Source: Oceanospirillaceae bacterium
Lineage (GTDB): Bacteria > Pseudomonadota > Gammaproteobacteria > Pseudomonadales > Balneatricaceae
Reading direction: 5' to 3'
Length of the DNA stretch: 64,000 nucleotides
Assembly: GCA_013215505.1 (NCBI GenBank)
Contig: JABSQZ010000017.1
Location: 62,001-126,000 of the forward strand
Shown here one piece after another: positions 54,975-64,000 of the stretch (position 1 is its first letter; the number at the start of each line of letters is the position of its first letter). Below the pieces are notes generated by a model. The model had not been told where the DNA came from, did no database searches, and was given only the letters and a program-made list of their open reading frames with translations. A program made the translations under genes and the position numbers.

Positions 54975-55550
54975 TTATAGCTTTTTCATGTAGGCACTGA
55001 CCAACACTACTCGGGTGCCATTCACCCGGCCCTCGATGTGCTCAGGGTTTGAGGTTAGCGAAATACCTCTGACAGTCGTGCCGCGTTTTGCAGTAAAGCC
55101 AGCACCTTTGACCACTAGATCTTTAATGATAGTGACGTTATCACCGACCTGTAATTGGCTACCATTGCTGTCCCTGGTCGGCTCAATTGCCTCGGCATCT
55201 GCAATCATTAACCCCGCTTCTGCCCACTTTTGTAGTGAATCATCTAGATATAACATCTCCAGTAGATCCTGGGCCCATAATTCCGAGCTCAACAACTTCA
55301 GTTGTCGCCAGGCCATTACTTGTACTACAGGCTCCTGGCTCCACATGCTGTCATTCAGGCAACGCCAGTGATTAGTATCCATAGAGCCCGGGTCTTGTAT
55401 CTGACTCTGGCAAACATCACAGCACAAGATACTACTGTCTGAGCTGGCACCATCATTTGGCTCTACATTGTAGCTAGATAAATTGTTGGCACTGCCGCAA
55501 AGTTCACACTTTTCACTGCTGCGTTTTAAAAGGGTATCGAGAATTGTCAT
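54975..55550 (-). CDS. PhnA/YjdM-type zinc-ribbon protein
   Basis: The 191-residue protein has an N-terminal zinc ribbon (CELCGSANNLSSYNV and CCDVCQSQI) and a C-terminal PhnA domain (DSNGSQLQVGDNVTIIKDL, RGTTVRGISLTSNPEHIEGRVNGTRVVLVSAYMKK). The family is called alkylphosphonate-utilisation PhnA/YjdM but does not have a proven role in phosphonate breakdown. The middle has a linker of about 85 residues. It is cytoplasmic and monocistronic. Confidence 0.9.
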   Translation of the reverse strand: MTILDTLLKRSSEKCELCGSANNLSSYNVEPNDGASSDSSILCCDVCQSQIQDPGSMDTNHWRCLNDSMWSQEPVVQVMAWRQLKLLSSELWAQDLLEMLYLDDSLQKWAEAGLMIADAEAIEPTRDSNGSQLQVGDNVTIIKDLVVKGAGFTAKRGTTVRGISLTSNPEHIEGRVNGTRVVLVSAYMKKL

Positions 55551-55665
55551 AGTATTAGCCGTCTGTTTATTCAGTGAGGCTATTATGCAGAAATATTTGA
55601 TAAATTAAAGCGGAATATGGAATCTATAGGCTGGCGGATAATAAAATCGCCCTACAGAGTGACTA

Positions 55666-56259
55666 CTAGGGCTTAAGTAGCTGTCTTTGCTTGCTGTCAT
55701 CAGCAGCTACTGGCGCTGCAATTAATGGCTCGCGCTGTACGTTTAGATCTTTGGCGTTAGAGGCGGTACGACTACAAATTAAACTCAGCGGGGCACAGCC
55801 TATAAGCTTATACTGATCAATTTGCCGATAGACCCCTTCCAGTGCCAACTTAGAGTGTTGGCTGTAACCTTGCGCTTCAGCCAGGCCCACTACGTAGACA
55901 AACACTTTATCGCGGTGCATATCTGAGGAGGTATACTGAGGAATGCGCTGATAATAATTTTTCGCAGCGACCACTTGCACATTGGTTTTAGGTTGACGAA
56001 AATTGTCTTTATTCTGGTCGACAATAGTGTAGCTCAGAGGGTCTTTATTACTGCTGGCCACCACCGCAGTCTCGTAGCTCTGCTGTTGGATGGGTACAAA
56101 TTTATACTTTATTTCCAGCTCTGCTGCCTGTACATAACCGCTGCAAATAACCAGCGCAAACAATAGCGTCCAGGCGTGGCGCACTGCAGCGTAGCTAGCG
56201 GTAAAGCCCTGTTGATAGCGGGCCCAGTTATTGCTCGACAGGAAATATTGATTCTGCAT
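55666..56259 (-). CDS. Hypothetical secreted protein
   Basis: I do not recognise a family. The 197-residue protein has a signal peptide with an unusually long N-region of about 27 residues, then a hydrophobic core and cleavage near YVQAAE (45-50). The mature part of about 150 residues has few landmarks: YKFVPIQQQSYETAVV, DNFRQPKTNVQVVAAKNYYQRIPQY, VYVVGLAEAQGY and two Cys (GCAPLSLICSRT) that may form a disulfide. The start lies inside the 3' end of sbcB (32-nt overlap), so the two are cotranscribed. Confidence 0.65.
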   Translation of the reverse strand: MQNQYFLSSNNWARYQQGFTASYAAVRHAWTLLFALVICSGYVQAAELEIKYKFVPIQQQSYETAVVASSNKDPLSYTIVDQNKDNFRQPKTNVQVVAAKNYYQRIPQYTSSDMHRDKVFVYVVGLAEAQGYSQHSKLALEGVYRQIDQYKLIGCAPLSLICSRTASNAKDLNVQREPLIAAPVAADDSKQRQLLKP

Positions 56260-57676
56260 AAATTGCCAACTCTTCTAAGATCTCTCTATGATTAGTGCTC
56301 AGTTGCGGGTCTTTGTACTTCTCGTTTAATATATTATAAAAAGGCTGCATAGTTAATAGTTTTCTATTGTCGGCTTTTAACAATCGCTCTTGTCTAAAAA
56401 GCTCCCAGCGCTCCATCTCTTCAGCAGCTAATAAATCTGGCCAGTTACGTGCCCGGTAGCGAAAAAACATTTCTTCCAGCCGCGGGTCCTGGAAGGCTAA
56501 TTCTAACTCGGCTAACTGCTGAGCAGGGGTGTTGCGAATCAGCTCCATCGCCTTCTTATCAGTATCGTTGAAAAATCCGCCGCTGTACAACATATGATCG
56601 GGGTCGCCATCAGATGGAAAGTCCTCAGCGGCAAAAATTTTGCAGATTTTTTCGCTCAAGCCCGGATAATTACGCAACATAGATAGATGCGTGCGACAGA
56701 TTGCGCCGTCTATTTGCAGGCGCTGTGCCTCCTGACTATTCAACATACCCGCCGGGGCTAAAATTGGGCATTTATTAACATGTACCTGCTTTAAAGCAAT
56801 CTTAGGATCGCTATCCTGGCGCTGCTCGCGGGGCAGATAGAGCAGCCGGCATATCTGATCGACATCCAATTCTAAAAAAGCACTGGGGTCTTCACGTAAG
56901 TCCCAGGTGATTACCGCGTTTTTGTTGACCGGATGCATCGCCAGTGGCGCGATGATCGCCGCGTTGCCAAGAGTACCAGGATAGCGCGATGAAATATGCA
57001 ACACCGGTTTCATGGTGGCGACATCCAACTGCTTTTGTGCCGCTTGTTTGCTTCTGTTGAGCAGCACAAAATCATATAATTTACGCTGTTTGTCACGAAC
57101 AATTCTGGCCAGTTCGATGGTGGCGTAAACATCGGCCATCGCATCGTGGGCATTACCATGTTCTATAGCATTAGCCCTGGACAGATCTTCCAGTCGAAAG
57201 CTGGGGCTACCATCCTCATAATCTGGCCAGCTAATCCCCTCTGGACGCAGGGCTCTGGTCAACCGTAGCATGTCGATTAAATCCCAGCGAGAGCACTGGT
57301 TCTGCCACTCCCTGGCATAGGGATCAAAGAAGTTTCTATACAAAGTATTGCGGGTGATCTCATCGTCAAATCGCAAGTTGTTGTAGCCGACGGTACAAGT
57401 CCCTGGGACACTCATTTCACGATTGATTATATCGATAAACTCAGCTTCGCAAATCCCTTCGCGGACAGCTTGCTGTGGGGTTATCCCAGTGATCAAACAA
57501 GCTTCTGGATGAGGCAAAAAATCATCGCTTGGCCTACAGAATATCTCTAGTGGCTCACCAATGATATTGAGGTTTTCGTCAGTGCGGATAGCGGCGAACT
57601 GCATTGGCCGGTCGCGTTTCGGATCAGCACCGGAAGTTTCATAATCGTGCCAAAGAAAAGTACGTTCAATATTCAT
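56228..57676 (-). CDS. sbcB: Exodeoxyribonuclease I
   Basis: SbcB degrades single-stranded DNA 3' to 5' in recombination and mismatch repair. The 482-residue protein has the DEDDh exonuclease motifs: FLWHDYETSG (Asp11, Glu13), VGYNNLRFDDEITR and HDAMADVYATIELARI. The C-terminal domain has LMRYRARNWPD-like FRYRARNWPDLL. ATG at 57676 (MNIERT) is used; the frame upstream to 57736 is not conserved-looking. It overlaps a small secreted-protein gene. Confidence 0.95.
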   Translation of the reverse strand: MNIERTFLWHDYETSGADPKRDRPMQFAAIRTDENLNIIGEPLEIFCRPSDDFLPHPEACLITGITPQQAVREGICEAEFIDIINREMSVPGTCTVGYNNLRFDDEITRNTLYRNFFDPYAREWQNQCSRWDLIDMLRLTRALRPEGISWPDYEDGSPSFRLEDLSRANAIEHGNAHDAMADVYATIELARIVRDKQRKLYDFVLLNRSKQAAQKQLDVATMKPVLHISSRYPGTLGNAAIIAPLAMHPVNKNAVITWDLREDPSAFLELDVDQICRLLYLPREQRQDSDPKIALKQVHVNKCPILAPAGMLNSQEAQRLQIDGAICRTHLSMLRNYPGLSEKICKIFAAEDFPSDGDPDHMLYSGGFFNDTDKKAMELIRNTPAQQLAELELAFQDPRLEEMFFRYRARNWPDLLAAEEMERWELFRQERLLKADNRKLLTMQPFYNILNEKYKDPQLSTNHREILEELAIYAESIFPVEQ

Positions 57677-57918
57677 TGCAATCCAATTATTAGATATTGT
57701 TGCAGTAGTATCCTGTAAGTCAGGTAAAAAAACCACATTATGTGCAGATATAGTGGATTTTGTGCGCTTTTAAAAGTACTACTTATCAGCTTCTGAGGGT
57801 TCAGACATCGCCCTCAATGCCAAACAAGATGTCATAGCCTGTTTGACATGCAAACAACAGTGTTGCGCATTGCGATGTCCGCAAAGGTAAATGCGTCCGG
57901 CTATTTTAGCCGTGCATA

Positions 57919-58662
57919 TTATGTGTTTGCTATATCTGCTTCAATTGCAGCCAGTGCTTGCATTGGAGAGGCAGCATTGGTGATTGGTCTGCCAATGACT
58001 AAGAAGCTACTGCCCTGATGTAACGCCTCACCTGGAGTCATAATACGCTGCTGATCGTCATTACTATCACCCGGCAATCGAATCCCCGGAGTCACTAGCG
58101 CAAAATCACTGCCTAGAGTTGCACGTAGCATTGCGACTTCCTGAGCGGAACAGACCACTCCATCGAGGCCACTGCGCTGCGTTAATTGTGCCAGTCGCTG
58201 TACATGCTGCATAGGCTCAACATCTAAACCTATCTCTTCAAGATCACTGCGCTGCATACTGGTCAGTACTGTTACTGCAATTAATAAGGTCTGGTTATCT
58301 TTCACTTGTTGCAGTTCATTACGAGCCTGCTCCATCATCTTCCGACCGCCGCTGGCATGCACATTGACCATCCACACCCCCATTTCAGCAGCGGCACGTA
58401 CAGCTTTGGCCACAGTGTTGGGTATATCGTGAAATTTTAAATCCAGGAAAATTTCAAAACCTTTAGCGCTTAAAGACTCAATGATTTTAGGGCCGCTACG
58501 AGTGTACAGCTCTTTTCCAACTTTCAATCGACAGCGTTTTGGATCTAGTTGATCGGCCATTTGCAAAGCTTGATCCAGACTTGGATAATCGAGGGCGACT
58601 ACGATAGGTTTATCGATTGATTTAGATAAGACGGTAGTGGCAGATGTATTTTCACTTTGCAT
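57919..58662 (-). CDS. pyrF: Orotidine-5'-phosphate decarboxylase (canonical)
   Basis: PyrF makes UMP from OMP, the last step of UMP synthesis. The 247-residue protein has IVVALDYPS (Asp), [11 protein letters not shown] (Lys), [14 protein letters not shown] (the complete DxKxxD motif), [21 protein letters not shown] and LVIGRPIT. The start at 58662 follows AAGGGGAAA. It lies 270 bp downstream of lapA on the same strand, behind a terminator; lapB, which often lies between them, is not there. Compare the divergent paralog at 24790. Confidence 0.96.
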   Translation of the reverse strand: MQSENTSATTVLSKSIDKPIVVALDYPSLDQALQMADQLDPKRCRLKVGKELYTRSGPKIIESLSAKGFEIFLDLKFHDIPNTVAKAVRAAAEMGVWMVNVHASGGRKMMEQARNELQQVKDNQTLLIAVTVLTSMQRSDLEEIGLDVEPMQHVQRLAQLTQRSGLDGVVCSAQEVAMLRATLGSDFALVTPGIRLPGDSNDDQQRIMTPGEALHQGSSFLVIGRPITNAASPMQALAAIEADIANT

Positions 58663-58881
58663 ATTTTCCCCTTTTTCAGCTGTAAATGCGCCTAAATTAA
58701 GCGCCTGCAATTCTACAGTATCCAGGGTGGAATATAATAATTATATTATCCGAGGGTAATTATGCGTCAATCACTACCCCAGACTTCCCACAGCACTGCT
58801 CGGTTATTGGCTGATGATTGTCGTAAAACTGCCGTGCAATGCCAGCGCTAGTTACAGAGAATTTTTCATCCATTGAGCCAC

Positions 58882-58907
58882 AAAAAAGGCGATCATCAAT
58901 GATCGCC
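58882..58907 (-). terminator. Terminator of the ihfB-lapA transcript (minus strand)
   Basis: AGGCGATCAT pairs with ATGATCGCCT across a CA-type loop, and on the minus strand a run of six T follows. It lies 24 bp after the lapA stop codon and separates lapA from pyrF. Confidence 0.9.
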
Positions 58908-58931
58908 TCTGTTAACCCAACTAATTATAAA

Positions 58932-59225
58932 TCAAGCAGCTTTTGAACGAAAAGCCTCCAGTTGCTTGCTAATAGCCGTCACTTTTCTATTCGCAAGGCT
59001 CAGTTTGGCTTTAAGGCTTAAGATGGCAAATGTACTTAGAAAAGTTCCACATATTCCACCCACCACAAAAAATGCAATTAACCATAATGATATGCTTCGT
59101 TCAGGTAATTGTATAAAAATTAGATCTATGCTCACTCTCGCTTCATTAACAGTAGCGAAGGTTATTCCCACAAATAGAATAACCAAGCACAGCAATAGTA
59201 CTAGTAACATTTTTAACCAACGCAC
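58932..59225 (-). CDS. lapA: Lipopolysaccharide assembly protein LapA (DUF1049)
   Basis: The 97-residue inner-membrane protein has two hydrophobic helices (about 5-25 and 45-68) with the family segment ATVNEARVSIDLIFIQLPERSISLWLI between them and a charged helical tail (KAKLSLANRKVTAISKQLE). The start is GTG, with GGAG eight bases upstream. It lies 31 bp after ihfB and is likely cotranscribed. Its usual partner LapB is not adjacent. Confidence 0.9.
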   Translation of the reverse strand: MRWLKMLLVLLLCLVILFVGITFATVNEARVSIDLIFIQLPERSISLWLIAFFVVGGICGTFLSTFAILSLKAKLSLANRKVTAISKQLEAFRSKAA

Positions 59226-59256
59226 TCGCTGTCTCCGACTGAACTGTTATCTATGT

Positions 59257-59547
59257 TTAATGACTGAGGCTGTCATTCACTTGTTCACGAAGTTCCTTGC
59301 CCGGCTTAAAGTGCGGCACATACTTTTCAGATAGCGCAACAGATTCGCCCGTTTTAGGGTTTCTGCCAATGCGCGGAGCACGATAATGTAAGGAAAAACT
59401 ACCGAAACCTCGCACTTCAATGCGTCCACCGTCTGACAGGGATTCAGTCATGTGGTACAACATTGTTTTAACTGCCGATTCAACATCTTTCACTGATAAT
59501 TCTGGATGTTTATCGATTAGCAGCTCGATTAATTCGGATTTTGTCAT
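59257..59547 (-). CDS. ihfB: Integration host factor subunit beta
   Basis: IhfB pairs with IhfA to bend DNA at specific sites. The 96-residue protein has the HU/IHF fold: [57 protein letters not shown] (DNA-binding arm with the Arg-Asn-Pro tip) and [24 protein letters not shown] precedes the ATG. It lies between rpsA and lapA, as in other gammaproteobacteria. Confidence 0.97.
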   Translation of the reverse strand: MTKSELIELLIDKHPELSVKDVESAVKTMLYHMTESLSDGGRIEVRGFGSFSLHYRAPRIGRNPKTGESVALSEKYVPHFKPGKELREQVNDSLSH

Positions 59548-59746
59548 TTAAATTCTCCTAGAGGTCCAGTCTCTATAGGTACGCTTTGGTAAACCTGTTA
59601 TAAGACCACAAACTAATAATTGGGTTGGGTAACACTAGATAAAGCAAAAAGTGCTCTGTTTATATCAATAAACAGCGATCAGCAAATTTGTCTGGCTAGT
59701 GCACTGTTACTAATTACCCTTTTTTGTACTCTTTTCTAGTTATATC

Positions 59747-61429
59747 TTATTTATCTTTTTTATCTAATTGGGCTTTGATCAAGTCACCAATAGTCATTGG
59801 CGCTAAATCTTCGCTGGCTTTCTTTTTCACAGAATCAAGGGCTTCACGCTCTTGCTGCTGCTCCATTTGTTTAATAGACACCTGGATTTTACGATTCCGG
59901 GTATCTATCTGGGATATCATCACTTCAACACTCTGGGCAATTTTTAGCACAGTGTTCAAATCCTCAATCCGATCACGAGAGGCATCAGTCCGCTTTAAAA
60001 TGGCGCTTACACCAGTGGCCAATTCAAGCACCGCGTGATTGCTTTCAATCTCTATCACCGTTGCAGTAACTATAGCTCCTTTTTTGTTAATTGCCGTGTA
60101 GCTACTGAAATCATCTCCATTAAGTTGCTTAATACTCAATGCGATACGTTCTTTTTCAATATCCACAGAAATTAACGCTGTCTCTACATCATCACCTTTT
60201 CGATAGGCTTTAACCGCTTCATTGCCGGCGAGGTCCCAGGATAGATCCGATAAGTGCACTAAACCATCAACCCCCTCACCTACAGATACAAATAAACCGA
60301 AATCAGTAATCGAGCGAATCTTTCCGGTTATCTTATCTCCCGCCTTAAATTTGCTGGAGAAAATCTGCCACGGATTCTGTATACACTGCTTCATACCCAG
60401 TGAAATCCGACGGTTATTAGTATCAATATCTAACACCATCACTTGAATCTCTTCCCCTAGCTGCACCACTTTAGAGGGGTGAACATTGCGGTTGGTCCAG
60501 TCCATTTCGGATACGTGCACTAAACCTTCCACCCCTTCCACAATTTGTGCAAAGCAGCCGTAGTCTGTTAGGTTTGTCACTGTCGCTGTGGTTTGTTCGC
60601 CCACTTTTAACTTTTCAATCTGAGTGGTCCAAGGGTCCGGTAACAACTGTTTAAGACCCAGTGATACCCGAGATTTCTCTCGATCAAACTTGAGAATTTT
60701 AACTTCTATCTCATCCCCTAAACTTAAAATGACCGAGGGATGCTTAACTCTTTTCCAGGCTATATCGGTGATATGCAGCAAGCCATCCAAACCTCCCAGA
60801 TCGACAAAGGCGCCATAGTCAGTAATATTTTTAACGATGCCTTTAAGTACTTGTCCCTGATCTAAGGTTTCTAGTAACTTGTCTCTGACCACTGAATTTA
60901 AATCTTCCAGTACTGCTCGCCGGGAGAGTACCACGTTATTTTTCTTTACATCTAACTTAACTAACTTAAATTCCAGCGGACAGCCTTCTAAATGTGAGGT
61001 ATCTCGCAGTGGGTGCATATCTAACAGTGAGCCCGGTAAAAAACCCTGCAGGGATCCAACAGTAACGGTAAATCCACCCCGCACTTTTCCGGTTATTACC
61101 CCCTCCACTATCTCACCTTTCTGAAAGGCAACTTCTAATACTTGCCACGCTTCAGCCCGCTTAGCTTTTTCTCTCGAGAGCAGCGTTGCACCGAAGCCAT
61201 CTTCGACCGCCTCCAGAGCGACTTGGACCTGATCACCCACTTTGACTGTTAATTCACCATTGCCATCGACAAATTGACTGCGAGGTATTACCCCTTCAGA
61301 TTTCAGATTGGCATTGACGATGATGAAGTCTGGTTCAATGGCGATTACTGTAGCGGCAACGATTGCCCCGGGTGTCATGTTCAGATCTTCTAGGCTTTCT
61401 GCAAAAAGATCGGCAAAGCTCTCACTCAT
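59747..61429 (-). CDS. rpsA: 30S ribosomal protein S1
   Basis: S1 binds mRNA upstream of the start codon on the 30S subunit. The 560-residue protein has six S1 OB-fold repeats with recurring motifs such as VTDYGAFVDLGGLDGLLHITDI, LTDYGCFAQIVEGVEGLVHVSEM and ITDFGLFVSVGEGVDGLVHLSDL. ATG at 61429 (MSESFADLF) is chosen from a cluster of three ATG codons because AAGG is nine bases before it. The 5' leader to cmk is 135 bp and likely contains the site for S1 autoregulation. Confidence 0.97.
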   Translation of the reverse strand: MSESFADLFAESLEDLNMTPGAIVAATVIAIEPDFIIVNANLKSEGVIPRSQFVDGNGELTVKVGDQVQVALEAVEDGFGATLLSREKAKRAEAWQVLEVAFQKGEIVEGVITGKVRGGFTVTVGSLQGFLPGSLLDMHPLRDTSHLEGCPLEFKLVKLDVKKNNVVLSRRAVLEDLNSVVRDKLLETLDQGQVLKGIVKNITDYGAFVDLGGLDGLLHITDIAWKRVKHPSVILSLGDEIEVKILKFDREKSRVSLGLKQLLPDPWTTQIEKLKVGEQTTATVTNLTDYGCFAQIVEGVEGLVHVSEMDWTNRNVHPSKVVQLGEEIQVMVLDIDTNNRRISLGMKQCIQNPWQIFSSKFKAGDKITGKIRSITDFGLFVSVGEGVDGLVHLSDLSWDLAGNEAVKAYRKGDDVETALISVDIEKERIALSIKQLNGDDFSSYTAINKKGAIVTATVIEIESNHAVLELATGVSAILKRTDASRDRIEDLNTVLKIAQSVEVMISQIDTRNRKIQVSIKQMEQQQEREALDSVKKKASEDLAPMTIGDLIKAQLDKKDK

Positions 61430-61564
61430 GGTCATCATCCTTGTTGAGGTATCAGAGATTAGAATTTCTGAATTACTCCCTAAGAGTTTGTCTTAAATAG
61501 AAGAAATTGTTCTATTTTGTCCACAAACCCTCATCATTTTGCTTTGAGTGTAATCCACTATTCC

Positions 61565-62266
61565 TTAACGTAACCCTTTATGACGCGCCTCTTCTAATAC
61601 AGTTTCTAGCACTTGCGCAATTGATAAACTGGTTGAATCCAGCACCAGTGCTTGATCTGCAGGTTTTAGCGGGGCCACTGCACGCTGCATATCTCTCTCG
61701 TCTCGTTTTTTCAAATCAATTAATATTACATCAAGGCTAGCATCCAGTCCCTTATTTATCAACTGCTTATATCGACGATTAGCGCGCTCTTCAACACTGG
61801 CATCCAAATAAACTTTCAACTGTGCCCCGGGAAATACTACAGTACCCATATCCCGACCATCTGCGATTAATCCGGGTGCCTGGGCGAACTCTCTCTGCCG
61901 GTTCAGCAGGGCATCCCGCACTGCCGGTATAGCTGCAACTACAGAGGCAGTAGCACCCGTTTCTTCGAGGCGTAGTTCCTGGGTCACTGATTCACCTTCA
62001 AGTATTACCTGAATCTCATCTTCACCCTCTTGCACCAGGAATTGCACGTCTAAATGTGCCGCCAACACTTGCAGTGCATCTTCATCATCCAGCGCCACAC
62101 CATGGTGCTTCGCAGCTAGAGCAGTCAACCGATACAAAGCGCCACTGTCTAATAGATTCCAACCCAAAAGCGCCGCTAGAAGCTTGCATATAGTCCCTTT
62201 ACCTGAACCACTGGGACCGTCAACTGTAATGACCGGGATAATTGAGTCGTTGTTATTTTGAGACAT
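61565..62266 (-). CDS. cmk: Cytidylate kinase
   Basis: Cmk phosphorylates CMP and dCMP. The 233-residue protein has the P-loop GPSGSGKGT (17-25), [51 protein letters not shown] and [17 protein letters not shown] strong ribosome binding site (AAAGGAGGAG) lies before the ATG, inside the end of tyrA-aroA, which overlaps by 14 nt. It leads into rpsA. Confidence 0.96.
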   Translation of the reverse strand: MSQNNNDSIIPVITVDGPSGSGKGTICKLLAALLGWNLLDSGALYRLTALAAKHHGVALDDEDALQVLAAHLDVQFLVQEGEDEIQVILEGESVTQELRLEETGATASVVAAIPAVRDALLNRQREFAQAPGLIADGRDMGTVVFPGAQLKVYLDASVEERANRRYKQLINKGLDASLDVILIDLKKRDERDMQRAVAPLKPADQALVLDSTSLSIAQVLETVLEEARHKGLR

Positions 62267-64000
62267 TCGTCTCCTCCTTTCTTATTCTAATTCCAGCTCG
62301 CGCTGATTGTTCTACAAATTCTGGAAATGATGTGGCCACTTGTGCACAGTTGCCAATACTTATCTCAGCACTACTTACCAGGGCGGCAATGGAAAATGCC
62401 ATGGAGATACGATGATCTCCCCTGCTGTCTACCTTGCCGCCTTGTATCTGCCCGCCTTGGATAACCACACCCTCTTGCTGTTCTTCAATGTTGATCCCAA
62501 ACTCTCGCAACCCCTCGACCATAACGGAGATACGATCACTCTCTTTATGGCGCAACTCGCCGAGTCCTGCTATCTGTGTTTTACCACTAGCGCAACTCGC
62601 TGCGATAAATAAAACAGGGAATTCGTCGATCGCTATGGAGACGTATTCCTCGCCAATATCAATGCCCTGAAGAGGGCTATAACAGACGTTAATATCTGCG
62701 ATGGCCTCACCATTATTTTCCCGCTGATTACTCAGCTGAATATCGGCACCCATCAACTTTAAAATATGGATAAAACCGAGCCGGGTTGGGTTGACCCCTA
62801 CATCCCTGATGCAAATTTTTGAACCTTTACTAATTACTGCACCGACAATAAAAAACGCCGCCGAGGAAATATCTCCCGGTATACTCAAACTAAAACCTGC
62901 TATTTGATTACCAGGGATTATCGTCACTTTATTGCCTTGCACTTGCAGATCCAACCCCAGGGCGCTCATCAGCACTTCAGTGTGGTCTCTGGTCGCCGCC
63001 GGCTGCTGAATAGAACTGCTTTGCTCGGCATACAGCGCCGCTAACAATATACTAGATTTAACTTGTGCACTAGCCATAGGCATCTGATAATCAATGGCTT
63101 GTATTTTTTGGCCGCCTTTTATATACAGGGGAGCTGAGCCGTTTGCAGAAGTTCGTATGTTCGCTCCCATGGCCCGCAAAGGTGCCGCGACTCTCTCCAT
63201 CGGGCGGTTGTTTAAGGATTGATCGCCACTGATCACAGAATCAAATTTCTGCGCAGCTAACAAACCACTCAACAGCCGCATCGAAGTACCGGAATTACCC
63301 AGATACAACATCCCAGGCGGCGGGCACAGACCGTGCAGCCCCACCCCATAGATTTTTACTGCACCTTTATGTGGTCCCTCTATCACCACCCCCATATCGC
63401 GAAACGCTTGTACTGTGGCCATACTGTCTTCGCTCTGCAAAAAACCATCCAGGTGCGAGATCCCCTCTGCCAGAGCAGCCATAATGATTGCCCGATGAGA
63501 GATCGACTTGTCTCCAGGCACTGTAATTTCGCCGCTTAAGCACCCACCGGGTTGAAGCTCAAAAGTGACATTTTTATTTTCAGAGTCGGCAGCATAAGCT
63601 GTGCCGGTGAGCATTTTTCCAAAGTGTTCCCGGGCTTCTCTGGCGCGGATAAAGATACCTTTAATGCTCTGCTCATCCTCATCGACAATCGCCTGCTTTA
63701 AATTGGCCAGGCCCTGAGTAAAAATATCTATCTGCTGCAAAATAGCACTTTTATTGGCTCCGCAAACATCACTCCACATGGTCGGATCCGAAGCAGCGAT
63801 ACGGGTAAAGTCACGAAATCCTCCCGCTGCATAACGAAATATATCCAGGCTCTGTGACTCTTTGGCCAGAGAATCCACCAGTGAAAAAGCCAGCAAATGC
63901 GGCAGATGACTAGTGGCAGCTAAGACCTCATCATGTTTTTCTACTTGCATCTGCAACACTTCGGCCCCGGTACTCTGCCACATTCGGGCAATTGTTAGCG
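62253..64000 (-). CDS. Prephenate dehydrogenase / EPSP synthase fusion (partial)
   Basis: The reading frame runs off the right edge of the window, so only its 3' part (about 582 codons) is visible. Residues up to about 140 match the C-terminal part of prephenate dehydrogenase ([39 protein letters not shown]). The rest is a complete EPSP synthase (AroA): [34 protein letters not shown] and [13 protein letters not shown]. The fusion couples tyrosine and shikimate synthesis, as in Pseudomonas. It overlaps cmk by 14 nt. Confidence 0.93.
   Translation of the reverse strand, partial: LTIARMWQSTGAEVLQMQVEKHDEVLAATSHLPHLLAFSLVDSLAKESQSLDIFRYAAGGFRDFTRIAASDPTMWSDVCGANKSAILQQIDIFTQGLANLKQAIVDEDEQSIKGIFIRAREAREHFGKMLTGTAYAADSENKNVTFELQPGGCLSGEITVPGDKSISHRAIIMAALAEGISHLDGFLQSEDSMATVQAFRDMGVVIEGPHKGAVKIYGVGLHGLCPPPGMLYLGNSGTSMRLLSGLLAAQKFDSVISGDQSLNNRPMERVAAPLRAMGANIRTSANGSAPLYIKGGQKIQAIDYQMPMASAQVKSSILLAALYAEQSSSIQQPAATRDHTEVLMSALGLDLQVQGNKVTIIPGNQIAGFSLSIPGDISSAAFFIVGAVISKGSKICIRDVGVNPTRLGFIHILKLMGADIQLSNQRENNGEAIADINVCYSPLQGIDIGEEYVSIAIDEFPVLFIAASCASGKTQIAGLGELRHKESDRISVMVEGLREFGINIEEQQEGVVIQGGQIQGGKVDSRGDHRISMAFSIAALVSSAEISIGNCAQVATSFPEFVEQSARAGIRIRKEETNVSK

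Overview
The window is a chromosomal segment of a Gram-negative gammaproteobacterium of moderate GC content. The evidence is a tyrA-aroA fusion followed by cmk, rpsA, ihfB and lapA (the order known from Pseudomonas-type genomes), together with mpl, ubiX, E. coli-type 16S methyltransferase rsmJ, exonuclease I, lipoproteins and an ATM1-type ABC exporter. The gene content would fit a marine Pseudomonadales/Cellvibrionales-like lineage; that placement is inference. No phage, IS element, CRISPR array, rRNA or tRNA gene is visible.

Layout. 1-4.5 kb (minus strand): rsmJ, uppP, tsaB, ubiX and mpl, tightly packed and partly overlapping. 4.8-6.4 kb (plus): fbp and ppa, followed by a decayed tandem copy of the ppa 3' end. 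6.7-15.1 kb: mostly accessory genes (GlxA-type regulator, two EamA exporters, DUF1272, ECF sigma/anti-sigma pair, LysE exporter, tyrosine phosphatase, a GNAT gene with an in-frame stop, a DUF2799 lipoprotein, a second GNAT and PaiB). 15.3-22.3 kb: MocR regulator, alanine dehydrogenase, ABC1 kinase, TetR, HDOD protein, VOC protein. 22.7-29.2 kb: ATM1-like exporter, a divergent OMP-decarboxylase paralog, a secreted DUF4344 metallopeptidase, a riboflavin-synthase-like gene, HAD phosphatase, LysE and DUF1801. 29.4-34.9 kb: a same-strand run of four GNAT acetyltransferases, two methyltransferases, a peptide deformylase, an alpha/beta hydrolase and a stand-alone RibD deaminase domain. 35.4-41.0 kb: oppA, oppB, oppC and a fused oppDF. 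41.2-48.9 kb: LysR, a chemoreceptor coupled to a periplasmic repeat protein, a META lipoprotein, 2-oxoadipate dioxygenase with a divergent LysR, and a VOC protein. 49.1-57.7 kb: pyrC, hppD with divergent marR, an M16 protease, PhnA/YjdM, a small secreted protein and sbcB. 57.9-64.0 kb: canonical pyrF, lapA, ihfB, rpsA, cmk and tyrA-aroA (cut by the right edge).

The most unusual signals are these. (1) A family of tandem 7-bp repeats occurs at five places directly after stop codons, always with the same orientation relative to the upstream gene. (2) A second OMP-decarboxylase-like protein has the active-site Asp of the DxKxxD motif replaced by Glu, while a canonical pyrF lies 33 kb away. (3) A chemoreceptor overlaps by one base with a periplasmic protein built of about 38-residue repeats. 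(4) A roughly 147-nt nested inverted repeat precedes the ECF sigma operon. (5) A GNAT gene carries a single in-frame TAA near its N-terminus. (6) The ppa 3' end and its terminator are tandemly duplicated. (7) Two AGTTG-N6-CAACT operators lie exactly two helical turns apart between hppD and marR.
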